Shown here: positions 38,701-46,636 of the stretch, one piece after another
How positions within the stretch are numbered: position 1 is the first letter of the stretch
Layout: every line of letters starts with the position of its first letter
Assembly: GCF_003932855.1 (NCBI RefSeq)
Contig: NZ_RQYZ01000003.1
Coordinates: 1 to 64,000 of the forward strand
Direction of reading: 5' to 3'
From: Tessaracoccus sp. OH4464_COT-324
GTDB lineage: Bacteria; Actinomycetota; Actinomycetes; Propionibacteriales; Propionibacteriaceae
DNA length: 64,000 nucleotides
Program-made: the position numbers and the translations under genes
Notes under the pieces: generated by a model
What the model saw: the letters and a program-made list of their open reading frames with translations, nothing else
Databases searched by the model: none
Told to the model about the DNA's origin: nothing

Positions 38701-39654
38701 TCAGCCTGCAACCCGTCGGGCGACCAGCTTGTCCCGCAGAATGCGGCCTATCTCAAGTGCGATAGCACCGACGATCATGCCCACGACGATTGCCACGACG
38801 TAGGGCGGGTAGTGTTTCCCATTCGCCCAGAAGTAGACATAGGGCAGCACGAACGTGATCACCGCGACCACCGCGCCCAGCGCCCGGGTCTTCCAGCTAC
38901 GAGCTGCCACTGCGGCCACGATGCCCCAGGTATACGGGATCGCCGTCCCCAGATCGATCGCCCAGAGAATCCACAGCCGGCCGTGGAATTCAGGCACGAA
39001 AGAAACCGGAAGTGCGCGCAACGCCGAATAGAGCAGAACGACAATGTAGGCGATCACCTTCGGGCTGCGGATGAAACGCAGGACCGGCGCCCGGTCGATG
39101 ACATCCACGCGCAGTTCCTGCAACGCCGCGTAAACATGCCGCGAAACTGTCAGGGTGTCGGTCCCTTCCAGCGCGTCGTGCAGATAGGAGCGCTGGTGCT
39201 CGTCGCCCTCCGTCGCCCATTTCTGCACCCATTGGCAGGGGTTGATGGCCACGGGGACCACCCGCTGCGCGTTCTCCAACTTGGGATGCATCGCCTCGGG
39301 TATCTGATCGGTGGCCGGCCCGACGATGTGCAGCAGCTCGGGGCCGAGTAGTTCCTGCAACGCGGACACGCGCCGTTCGTCGACCACCGCCAGCCACAGC
39401 CACTGCCGCCGCTCCAGTGCCGAGACGAGCTGCTGGCCGAGCGCCAGCCCCATCGGGCAGTGGATGTCCAAGTTATCCGCTGTGAGCTCCCCCAGGATGT
39501 CGGAGTGCCCGACGTTGCGCGGGTTGAGGTCACCGATCCGGTCGGCGCCGGAGACCCGCAGGAGTTCGTCCGGGTCGAGGGCGAAGTGCTTCGCAACGCG
39601 GGTGTCGAGCACGCTGTAGATGCTCAGAAGCCAGTCACGGTCGGTGAATTGCAT
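38701..39654 (-). CDS. Putative membrane protein with soluble N-terminal domain, unknown function
   Basis: 317 residues from MQFTDRDWLLSIYSV. The first 200 residues are soluble and mixed in character, with no motif I recognise. The last third has about four hydrophobic segments (KVIAYIVVLLYSALRAL, LWILWAIDLGTAIPYTWGIV, ALGAVVAVITFVLPYVYF, YVVAIVVGMIVGAIALEIG) and a basic C-terminus. The start at 39654 is preferred over 39744 because GGAAG lies 8 bases upstream. It is divergent from the aldo/keto reductase gene with a 101-base gap. Confidence 0.65.
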   Translation of the reverse strand: MQFTDRDWLLSIYSVLDTRVAKHFALDPDELLRVSGADRIGDLNPRNVGHSDILGELTADNLDIHCPMGLALGQQLVSALERRQWLWLAVVDERRVSALQELLGPELLHIVGPATDQIPEAMHPKLENAQRVVPVAINPCQWVQKWATEGDEHQRSYLHDALEGTDTLTVSRHVYAALQELRVDVIDRAPVLRFIRSPKVIAYIVVLLYSALRALPVSFVPEFHGRLWILWAIDLGTAIPYTWGIVAAVAARSWKTRALGAVVAVITFVLPYVYFWANGKHYPPYVVAIVVGMIVGAIALEIGRILRDKLVARRVAG

Positions 39655-39755
39655 CTGACGATCTTCCCATATTTGGCGCTCATTTCCCGCACCGGCTGCG
39701 TCGCGCTGGCCGCTAGGGTCGGCTCCCGCCCCAGGTCGGCGCATAGAGTGGCGGC

Positions 39756-40769
39756 ATGAAGTATCGTTTCGCCGGAAACTCCGGCCTCAAAATCTCCGAA
39801 ATCACGTATGGCAACTGGCTCACCCATGGATCGCAGGTGGAAGGCGAGGTGGCGACGGCGTGCGTGCGGGCCGCCCTGGAAGTGGGGATCACCAGCTTCG
39901 ACACGGCCGACGTCTATGCCAACACCATCGCCGAGTCCGTGCTGGGAGAGGCCCTGAAGGGAGAGCGACGCGAGTCGCTGGAGATCTTCACCAAGGTGTA
40001 CTGGCCCACCGGCCCGAAGGGCGCCAACGACACCGGACTGTCGCGCAAGCACATCATGGAGTCGATCCACGGCTCCCTGCGGCGCCTGCAAACTGACTAC
40101 GTCGACATCTACCAGGCGCACCGCTACGACTACGCCACTCCGCTGGAGGAGACGATGCAGGCGTTTGCCGACGTCGTCCGGCAGGGCAAGGCGCTCTATA
40201 TCGGCGTGTCCGAGTGGACTGCTGAGCAGATTCGCGCCGGGCACCGGCTGGCCCGCGAGCTGGGTTTCCAGCTGGTGACGAACCAGCCCCAGTATTCCGC
40301 TCTCTGGCGGGTGATCGAGGCCGAGGTGGTGCCCGCCTGCGAGGAGCTTGGTCTCTCGCAGATCGTCTGGTCGCCGGTGGCTCAAGGCGTGCTCACGGGC
40401 AAGTACCTGCCGGGGCAACCTGTGCCCGCTGGTTCGCGCGCCACGGACGACAAGGGTGGCGCGACGATGATCTCGCGTTTCCTGGACAACGCGCCTGCGC
40501 TGGAGCGGGTGCAGGCGCTGCGTCCGATCGCAGCCGAGGCGGGGCTGACGATGGCGCAGCTCGCGGTGGCGTGGGTGCTGCACAACCCCAACGTGGCGGC
40601 GGCCATCATCGGGGCCTCGCGCCCCGAGCAGGTGCGGGAGAACGTCGTCGCGAGTGAGAAGCCGATTGGCGACGACGTGTGGGCGGCGGTGAACGACGTG
40701 CTGGGCGCGGTCGCGGAGACGGATCCGGCGCGCACGCACGACTCCTCGCCGAAGGAGCGCCTCACCTAG
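39756..40769 (+). CDS. Aldo/keto reductase (K+-channel beta-subunit-like group)
   Basis: 337 residues. The NADPH-dependent oxidoreductase tetrad is visible: Asp49, Tyr54, Lys80 and His122 (FDTADVY, FTKVYW, QAHRYD). An NADPH-binding IIGASRPEQVREN segment is near the C-terminus. The opening MKYRFAGNSGLKISEITYGNW and overall length fit the AKR6/YghZ-like branch that reduces aldehydes and ketones. The substrate is unknown. It appears to be a single gene; the next one starts 147 bases downstream on the same strand. Confidence 0.92.
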   Translation: MKYRFAGNSGLKISEITYGNWLTHGSQVEGEVATACVRAALEVGITSFDTADVYANTIAESVLGEALKGERRESLEIFTKVYWPTGPKGANDTGLSRKHIMESIHGSLRRLQTDYVDIYQAHRYDYATPLEETMQAFADVVRQGKALYIGVSEWTAEQIRAGHRLARELGFQLVTNQPQYSALWRVIEAEVVPACEELGLSQIVWSPVAQGVLTGKYLPGQPVPAGSRATDDKGGATMISRFLDNAPALERVQALRPIAAEAGLTMAQLAVAWVLHNPNVAAAIIGASRPEQVRENVVASEKPIGDDVWAAVNDVLGAVAETDPARTHDSSPKERLT

Positions 40770-40916
40770 GCTCCGTTGAGGGAAATCGCCGGGGCGGGGC
40801 GAGTCGGATCTGGCGGGGCGCGCCCTCAGCGTCCCTTCCCGCACGTCTCGGCGGGGTGGGCCATCGTCGGCGAATCTTGCACAATCCCAGCGAGCGGCGC
40901 CTCGATTTGGTGAAGT

Positions 40917-41432
40917 ATGTGCATGAGAGATCCTTATCACGGCATTGATGGTGGGCTGCCGCTGTCGATCACAAGCCAAGATTTCGTCGACGGTGGCCGC
41001 CTGCCGCTGGACTGCACGGCCGAGTTTGTGGGTGCCGGTGGGCGTGACATCTCCCCCCAGCTGGCCTGGAGCGAGGTGCCGCATGGCACTAAGTCGATAT
41101 ATGTGCACATGTTCGATCCGGACGCGCCCACCCCGGCCGGCTGGTGGCACTGGTCGGTGCTGAACCTGCCGCCGGACACCCGCAGCCTGTCCCGCGACGC
41201 CGCGCGCAACCTGCCGTCGGGGGCCGTGACGCTGCGCCACGATGGCGGCGGCCTCGGCTACCTGGGGTGCGCCCCGCCTGCTGGGCACGGCCCACACCGC
41301 TATTTCTTCACCGTGCACGCGCTCGACACGGTCCTCGATCTGGACTCGTCGGCCACCGCGACGATGGCAGCCTTCGCCGCCCGGGAGCACGTCCTGGCGC
41401 GAGGCTCGATCGTCGGCCTGTGGGCGAATTAG
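40917..41432 (+). CDS. YbhB/YbcL family PEBP-like protein
   Basis: 171 residues of the phosphatidylethanolamine-binding/Raf-kinase-inhibitor-like family. Recognisable landmarks are SPQLAWSEVP, MFDPDAPTPAGWWHW (the DPDAP ligand-pocket motif) and GYLGCAPPAGHGPHRYFFTVHAL. The bacterial members' role is unclear; they bind small anions or phospholipid heads. Two ATGs six bases apart (40917, 40923) could serve as the start. Its stop is 2 bases before the PPK2 gene, so the two are probably cotranscribed. Confidence 0.9.
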   Translation: MCMRDPYHGIDGGLPLSITSQDFVDGGRLPLDCTAEFVGAGGRDISPQLAWSEVPHGTKSIYVHMFDPDAPTPAGWWHWSVLNLPPDTRSLSRDAARNLPSGAVTLRHDGGGLGYLGCAPPAGHGPHRYFFTVHALDTVLDLDSSATATMAAFAAREHVLARGSIVGLWAN

Positions 41433-41434
41433 CG

Positions 41435-42460
41435 ATGTGGAGCCAGGATCCGCGTGACCTGCTCGGCGCAGGCGGGATCGACCTGGCTGCCTTCGACACG
41501 TCGGCCACGCCCGGCTTCACCGGCTCCAGGACCGAGGGCGAGTCACTGATGCGTGAGCGCGGGCGGTTGCTCGCGGAGTTGCAGGAGCGGCTGTATGCGG
41601 AAGGCCGCGCCGGTGGGCGGCGCGCGGTGCTGTGCGTGCTGCAGGGGCTGGATACGTCGGGCAAGGGCGGCGTCGCCAAGCACGTCCTGGGCATGGTCGA
41701 CCCGCAGGGGGTGCAGTTGCACAGCTTCGGGGTGCCTACCGAGGAGGAGCGCGCGCAGCACTACCTGTGGCGGATCCGCCGGGCGCTGCCTTCCCCCGGA
41801 AAGATTGGTGTTTTCGACCGGTCGCACTACGAGGATGTGCTTGTGGTGCGGGTGGAGGGGCTCGTGCCGGAGGAGGTGTGGTGTGCGCGCTACGCCGAGA
41901 TCAACGCCTTCGAGGAGGAGTTGGTGGCGGCCGGCACCACCGTCGTGAAGTTTGCGCTCATGGTGGGTTACGAGGAGCAGGGCCTCCGGTTGATGGCGCG
42001 GCTGGATCGGCCGGACAAGCGGTGGAAGTACTCCCCCAGCGACGTCCTTACCCGGAGGAAGTGGCCGGATTTTCAGGCGGCCTACGCAGATGTGGTGCGG
42101 CTCACGCACACCCCGCACGCCCCGTGGTACGTGGTGCCTGCGGATAAGAAGTGGTACGCGCGGGCGGCGATCACGGAGATCCTGACGCGGACGGTTGCTG
42201 AGCTGGATCCCCAGTGGCCAGAGCCGTCCTATCAGGTGAGTCAGCAGCGGGCGGCCTTGGCGGCGACGATGTCGCGCACCGCGCTGCTGGATTCGCTGGC
42301 CAACCCGGACCCGTCCGCGCTGGAGGAGTCGCTGGAGGTTCAGCGACAGGTGGCGGTACTGACGGGTAACAACCCGGACGTTTCACAGCTGCGCGAGCGT
42401 TGGCGGCGGTCTCTTCAGCAGGCAGCGGCCCAGAAGGAGCGGCTGCTGGGACGGAGATAG
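41435..42460 (+). CDS. ppk2: PPK2-family polyphosphate:nucleotide phosphotransferase
   Basis: 341 residues. It has the PPK2 Walker A GLDTSGKGG (71-79), Walker B FDRSHYED (127-134) and the lid segment ARLDRPDKRWKYSP. These enzymes move phosphate between polyphosphate and nucleoside mono- or diphosphates. I chose the ATG at 41435, which gives a normal N-terminus; the same frame is open further upstream but overlaps the PEBP gene. A C-terminal extension after the kinase fold (about 270-341) is rich in Ala, Gln and Arg and probably helical. It converges with the BlaI gene, with a 4-base gap. Confidence 0.92.
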   Translation: MWSQDPRDLLGAGGIDLAAFDTSATPGFTGSRTEGESLMRERGRLLAELQERLYAEGRAGGRRAVLCVLQGLDTSGKGGVAKHVLGMVDPQGVQLHSFGVPTEEERAQHYLWRIRRALPSPGKIGVFDRSHYEDVLVVRVEGLVPEEVWCARYAEINAFEEELVAAGTTVVKFALMVGYEEQGLRLMARLDRPDKRWKYSPSDVLTRRKWPDFQAAYADVVRLTHTPHAPWYVVPADKKWYARAAITEILTRTVAELDPQWPEPSYQVSQQRAALAATMSRTALLDSLANPDPSALEESLEVQRQVAVLTGNNPDVSQLRERWRRSLQQAAAQKERLLGRR

Positions 42461-42464
42461 GCCC

Positions 42465-42791
42465 TTACCCGTCCAGGAGTTGCTGGAACCGCGCCAGGAC
42501 CTTGTCGCGCATCTCGGGCGCGAGCCCCACCAGGTGCTGGTGCATTTCGCGCGCCACGACGATGTGCTGCGGCTCTGCGGGCTCGTAGCGCCAGGCACGG
42601 TTAACGAGTCGGCGGCTGGCCATGCCTTTCTTGGCCAGCCTATCCAGCACGGTCATCACCGTTGTGTAGGCGAGGCTACGCTGGGCGAGCAACTCGGCGT
42701 GCAGTTCCGCTACGGTGCGTGGTTGCTGGGCCGCCCAGAGCAGTTCCATCACGCGCTGTTCCAGTTCTCCCCGCGGTGCCATGCGTACCAT
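42465..42791 (-). CDS. BlaI/MecI/CopY-type winged-helix repressor
   Basis: 108 residues (ATG at 42791; 42782 also possible). The winged helix-turn-helix fits BlaI/MecI: GELEQRVMELLW, TVAELHAEL, SLAYTTVMTVLDRLAKKG, then a C-terminal dimerisation helix. It lacks a neighbouring BlaR1/MecR-type sensor protease. It is divergent from cydA, and a BlaI-like palindrome lies in the shared 175-base gap just before cydA. It therefore probably represses the cytochrome bd genes and itself. Mycobacterial BlaI homologues also act on respiratory genes, so this is a reasonable analogy. Confidence 0.88.
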   Translation of the reverse strand: MVRMAPRGELEQRVMELLWAAQQPRTVAELHAELLAQRSLAYTTVMTVLDRLAKKGMASRRLVNRAWRYEPAEPQHIVVAREMHQHLVGLAPEMRDKVLARFQQLLDG

Positions 42792-42942
42792 GATAGAGGC
42801 CAAAACGGTCACAATTTGATAACTAAGTCGAGGCCGAGGAGACAAAAGGCCTACTCACAGCCGGGCGTTTTTAGGCTATTCCCTATCGGACAAGGCCTTT
42901 CAGGCGTTTTCGACAGATTCATCAAAACATTAGCTTGTTACG

Positions 42943-42954
42943 ACTACGAGTAGT
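42943..42954 (+). promoter_or_regulatory. BlaI-like operator in front of cydA
   Basis: ACTAC-GA-GTAGT, 5-base arms around a 2-base centre, extended on the right to GTAGTA. This matches the TACTAC/GTAGTA half-site pattern bound by BlaI/MecI proteins. It ends 12 bases before the cydA start, so binding would block transcription or initiation. Confidence 0.55.
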
Positions 42955-42966
42955 ACCATCCACGGC

Positions 42967-44493
42967 ATGGATTCAGTGACCTTGTCGCGGTGGCAGTTCG
43001 GGATCACCACCGTATACCACTTCCTCTTCGTCCCGATCACCATCGCACTGTCAATGCTGGTGGCGGTCTTGCAGACCATTTGGTACAAGACCGGCCAAGA
43101 CCGCTTCCTGCAACTAACCAAGTTTTTTGGAAAGCTTTTTCTGATCAATTTTGCTCTGGGTGTGGTGACTGGGCTGGTGCAGGAGTTTCAGTTCGGCATG
43201 AACTGGTCGGAGTACTCGCGCTTCGTCGGTGACATCTTCGGCGCGCCACTCGCGTTGGAGGCGCTGTTGGCGTTCTTCCTGGAGTCCACTTTCATCGGTC
43301 TTTGGATCTTCGGCTGGGACAAGCTGCCGAAGAAGGTGCACCTCGCTGCCATCTATCTGGCTGCCATCGGCACCAACCTCTCCGCCGTGTTCATCCTCGC
43401 CGCCAACTCGTGGATGCAGCACCCGGTGGGCTCGGTGTTCAACACGCAGACCGGCCGGGCCGAACTCGACGGAATCAGCGGCTTCTTCGAGTTGTTCACC
43501 AACCCCGTGTTCCTCGCGACATTCCCCCACACCATCACCGCCGCCTACATGGTGGCTGGCGGCCTCGTCGCGGGCATCTCCTTCTGGCATCTCGCCAAAC
43601 TCAACTCCAAGGTGGCTGCGGGCACCGCCGACGATTCCCACATCGCGACGTGGCGCTGGGCAGCCAAATTCGGCGCCTGGGTGCTGCTCGTTGCTTCCGC
43701 CGGTGTCATGCTCTCCGGAGACCTCCAGTCGAAGGCCATGACCGAGGCGCAGCCAATGAAGATGGCCACCGCAGAGGGACTATTCGAGACTGAACGCAAC
43801 GCCTCCTTCTCGGTACTGACCATCGGCGACATTGATGGCCGAAGCGGCACCCACATCCTGCGCGTTCCCGGGCTACTCAGCCTCCTGGCTGGACACGAGG
43901 AGGTGCAGGGAATCACCAACCTGGAGAAGCAGTTCCACGAAGAAGGTTTCAAGCGCAACGACGGCACCCGGTTGAAGCTACAAGAGCAGGTGGCGCAGGC
44001 GGTCAAGGACGGCACCATCAGCCCAGAGATCCAGCTCTCCTTCCTCGACGTTGACCCCGTGCCCATGGTGGCGCTTTCCTACTGGACGTTCCGCCTCATG
44101 ATCGGCGTCGGCCTCGCAGGCATCGGTATCTCGCTGCTGATGCTCCTCCAGCTGCGTCGCGGGCGAAACCCCAAGGCCGGCTGGTGGCCGCTGTTCGTCG
44201 CCTGGGCGCTGCCGCTGCTGCCGCTCGCGGGTAACTCCCTGGGCTGGATCTTCACCGAGATGGGTCGCCAGCCATGGCTGGTGGCGGGCGTGCTTCCGAC
44301 GGCCGCAGCGGTCTCCCCCAACGTCAGCGCCGGCAGCGTGCTCTTCTCGATGATCGTCTACACGGTGCTTTACGGCTGCCTCGCGGTCCTGGAACTCTGG
44401 CTGTTCCTGAAGTACACCAAAGCCGGCCTACCCGAGGCTCACCCGGTCGAAGTTCAGGATGATCCCGACCAGCCGATGACCTTCGCATACTGA
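42967..44493 (+). CDS. cydA: Cytochrome bd oxidase subunit I
   Basis: 508 residues, polytopic. Haem ligands are visible: His18 (TVYHFLF), His188 (FPHTITAAYM) and Met378 (WTFRLMIG). The conserved acidic residues Glu98 and Glu106 lie on the proton/oxygen path. The quinol-binding loop has QPMKMATAEG and is of the short type. The subunit oxidises quinol and reduces oxygen to water at high affinity. It is the first gene of cydAB, downstream of the BlaI-like operator, and cydB follows after 11 bases. Confidence 0.97.
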   Translation: MDSVTLSRWQFGITTVYHFLFVPITIALSMLVAVLQTIWYKTGQDRFLQLTKFFGKLFLINFALGVVTGLVQEFQFGMNWSEYSRFVGDIFGAPLALEALLAFFLESTFIGLWIFGWDKLPKKVHLAAIYLAAIGTNLSAVFILAANSWMQHPVGSVFNTQTGRAELDGISGFFELFTNPVFLATFPHTITAAYMVAGGLVAGISFWHLAKLNSKVAAGTADDSHIATWRWAAKFGAWVLLVASAGVMLSGDLQSKAMTEAQPMKMATAEGLFETERNASFSVLTIGDIDGRSGTHILRVPGLLSLLAGHEEVQGITNLEKQFHEEGFKRNDGTRLKLQEQVAQAVKDGTISPEIQLSFLDVDPVPMVALSYWTFRLMIGVGLAGIGISLLMLLQLRRGRNPKAGWWPLFVAWALPLLPLAGNSLGWIFTEMGRQPWLVAGVLPTAAAVSPNVSAGSVLFSMIVYTVLYGCLAVLELWLFLKYTKAGLPEAHPVEVQDDPDQPMTFAY

Positions 44494-44504
44494 GAGGCAC
44501 CAAG

Positions 44505-45575
44505 ATGTTCCTGCTTGAATCTTCACTTAACTCCGTGTACCCCAACATCTGGTTCACCCTCGTCGCCGTGCTGTGGATCGGCTACTTCTTCCTCGAAGGC
44601 TTCGACTACGGCGTCGCCATGCTCATCAAACTGCTGGGTAAGACCGACAAGGAGAAGCGGGTGGTGGTCAACACCATCGGCCCACTCTGGGACGGCAACG
44701 AGGTCTGGCTGATCACTGCGGGCGGCGCCATGTTTGCCGCATTCCCCGGCTGGTATGCGTCAATGTTCGCCGGGCTCTACCTACCGATGCTGCTGGTGCT
44801 GGTGGGCCTGATCCTGCGCGGCATCGCGTTCGAGTACCGCTCGAAGCACCCCTCGTCGAGTTACCGCAACGCGCTCGACTGGTGTGCAGCTATCGGCTCG
44901 TTCCTGCCCGCGCTCATCTTCGGCATCGGTTTCGCCAACTTCGTCATCGGGCTACCCAACGACGGCCTGCACTGGAGCGGCGCCTTCTCCGGTCTGTTCA
45001 GCCCCTTTGCGCTGCTCGGAGGCGTGATGCTGGTGATCCTTTGCTTCTACCATGGCTCCACCTTCCTGACGTTGAAGACCAGGGGCGTGATCCACGATCG
45101 GGCCAAAGCCTTCGGGCAGAAGACCGGCTGGGCCGCCGTCGCCGTCGTCGCCTTGTTCGTCATCTGCCAGAATGTGTTCTGGCCGGCCGATAGCGAGTTC
45201 GCCAGCTTCGGCGTCCTCACCTGGATGCTAGCGGTGCTCGCCATCCTCGCCCTGGCCGCCTCCGCGCTGCTCGTCGGGCGCGGGCGAGATGGCTGGGCCT
45301 TCGCCTTGGGAGGGGTGGCAATCATCACCCTGTTCACCGGTGTGTTCCTGAAAATGTACGGCAACATCGGCTTCGCCCAGGACCCCGGCGTGCCCGTCGC
45401 CGACCGGCTGAACATGTGGACTGCGGCATCCTCCAACACGACACTCACCCTGATGACCGTCGCCGCGGCCATCTTCATCCCGGCCATCCTCGCCTACCAG
45501 GCGTGGAGCTACTGGGTGTTTCACAAGCGGCTCAGCACGAAGTCGATTCCCGACGACGTTCCGCTGCCCAGCTGA
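44505..45575 (+). CDS. cydB: Cytochrome bd oxidase subunit II
   Basis: 356 residues with about eight membrane helices. Family landmarks are FFLEGFDYGVAML, GPLWDGNEVWLI and RGIAFEYR. It forms the heterodimer with CydA. The start has GAGAGG about 7 bases upstream. The gene is followed after 20 bases by a strong hairpin, so cydAB ends here, and cydDC has its own promoter beyond the oppositely oriented lipoprotein gene. Confidence 0.97.
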   Translation: MFLLESSLNSVYPNIWFTLVAVLWIGYFFLEGFDYGVAMLIKLLGKTDKEKRVVVNTIGPLWDGNEVWLITAGGAMFAAFPGWYASMFAGLYLPMLLVLVGLILRGIAFEYRSKHPSSSYRNALDWCAAIGSFLPALIFGIGFANFVIGLPNDGLHWSGAFSGLFSPFALLGGVMLVILCFYHGSTFLTLKTRGVIHDRAKAFGQKTGWAAVAVVALFVICQNVFWPADSEFASFGVLTWMLAVLAILALAASALLVGRGRDGWAFALGGVAIITLFTGVFLKMYGNIGFAQDPGVPVADRLNMWTAASSNTTLTLMTVAAAIFIPAILAYQAWSYWVFHKRLSTKSIPDDVPLPS

Positions 45576-45595
45576 CCCACCCGCCCCGTCGAGGA

Positions 45596-45623
45596 GAGGG
45601 CCGTCCCGTCCGGGGCGGCCCTC
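45596..45623 (+). terminator. Hairpin terminator after cydB
   Basis: GAGGGCCG and CGGCCCTC form a perfect 8-base stem around a 12-base loop, 20 bases after the cydB stop. There is no T-run, as is common for actinobacterial terminators. It may also serve the convergent lipoprotein gene. Confidence 0.65.
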
Positions 45624-45666
45624 CGCGTATCCCGGTCGGCAATGCCCCTGCGGCGGCGGCTACCCA

Positions 45667-46527
45667 TCACCGATTCACGGCGTCGTCGGCCACCGGGACG
45701 CTGGCCAGCACCTTGCCGGACTCGTCGCGCAACGTCACGCTCAGCCCACCGTCGCCGCCGGATGGTTCGCCGATGGTGATCATCCGCGGCTCGACGTCGG
45801 TCCTGCCGGCAGCCTCCTGATAGGCCCGGGACACCACCGAAGGGGAATAGTCACTCACATCAATCGAGGACGACTTAGCGGAATACCCCAGCCGGCCTAT
45901 CTGGGTGAACGACCTGCCGCCATTCGGGTCCCGGTACCACACGACGCTCTGCCCCGCCTCGCCTTCAAAGGACACCGTGGCGAACGAGTGGGCCACGATC
46001 TCCGCCCCCCGGAAGCTGTCGGCCGCCCCGGCCTCCAGAATGTCCTGCCACAGGGTGCTGACTCCCTCAGCGCTCATCGGGTTCTCGATATCGGTGAGCG
46101 CTTTGCCATTGAGGGAATAGGAACTCTCCCCCTGTTCGCCCGAGCCGCACCGCGTCTCTGTGCCGAAAGAACCGCCGCCCAGGGGGAAGACATTCACCTT
46201 CCCGTATCCCCCGCACTCGTCGAGCTGCTCGTAGGCCGCAGCCACAGATTCCTTCAGCCGAAAGGACTGCGGAGTCGTCCAAAACTCGTCCTCTGCGCTC
46301 GGCGCAGCTTCAGAGCGCGCAGGATAGATCGTGTTGATCGAATCGGGCCCCTGTAACGCCACCTCGATCCCCTGGTCGGAGACGGTGAACCGGCTGAACC
46401 CCAACGACTTCGCGAACTCCCTACGCAACAGGCCCTCGGCTTCGTCCTGCGCCGGAAGAGACGCGGCCGCGCAGCCGCTGCCCAGCAGCGCAACCACCGC
46501 CACAGAAGCCAGAATCCTGTAACGCAT
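45667..46527 (-). CDS. Putative secreted lipoprotein, unknown function
   Basis: 286 residues from MRYRILASVAVV. The signal peptide ends in the lipobox LLGSGC (lipidated Cys19). The mature part is mostly soluble, with two Cys (ECGGYG and TRCGSG) that could pair. I recognise no enzyme motif. AAGGAG lies 4-5 bases upstream of the ATG at 46525-46527, which supports this start over 46563. It sits on the opposite strand between cydAB and cydDC, which is unusual. A link to oxidase assembly is only a positional guess. Confidence 0.75.
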   Translation of the reverse strand: MRYRILASVAVVALLGSGCAAASLPAQDEAEGLLRREFAKSLGFSRFTVSDQGIEVALQGPDSINTIYPARSEAAPSAEDEFWTTPQSFRLKESVAAAYEQLDECGGYGKVNVFPLGGGSFGTETRCGSGEQGESSYSLNGKALTDIENPMSAEGVSTLWQDILEAGAADSFRGAEIVAHSFATVSFEGEAGQSVVWYRDPNGGRSFTQIGRLGYSAKSSSIDVSDYSPSVVSRAYQEAAGRTDVEPRMITIGEPSGGDGGLSVTLRDESGKVLASVPVADDAVNR

Positions 46528-46636
46528 CGCTCTCCTTAAGCACCGTCTTCGCTCAACAGACACTCAAGTCTCGCAAGAGAAGGGTTCAGTTCCATCCGGA
46601 TTTCGACACAAAGTTGAGAACATCATTCCGAGGCTC

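Noticed and set aside
39624-41390. 588-residue minus-strand frame over the aldo/keto reductase and PEBP genes
   Set aside because: Composition is Arg/Gly/His-rich shadow type, and it overlaps two well-supported plus-strand genes.
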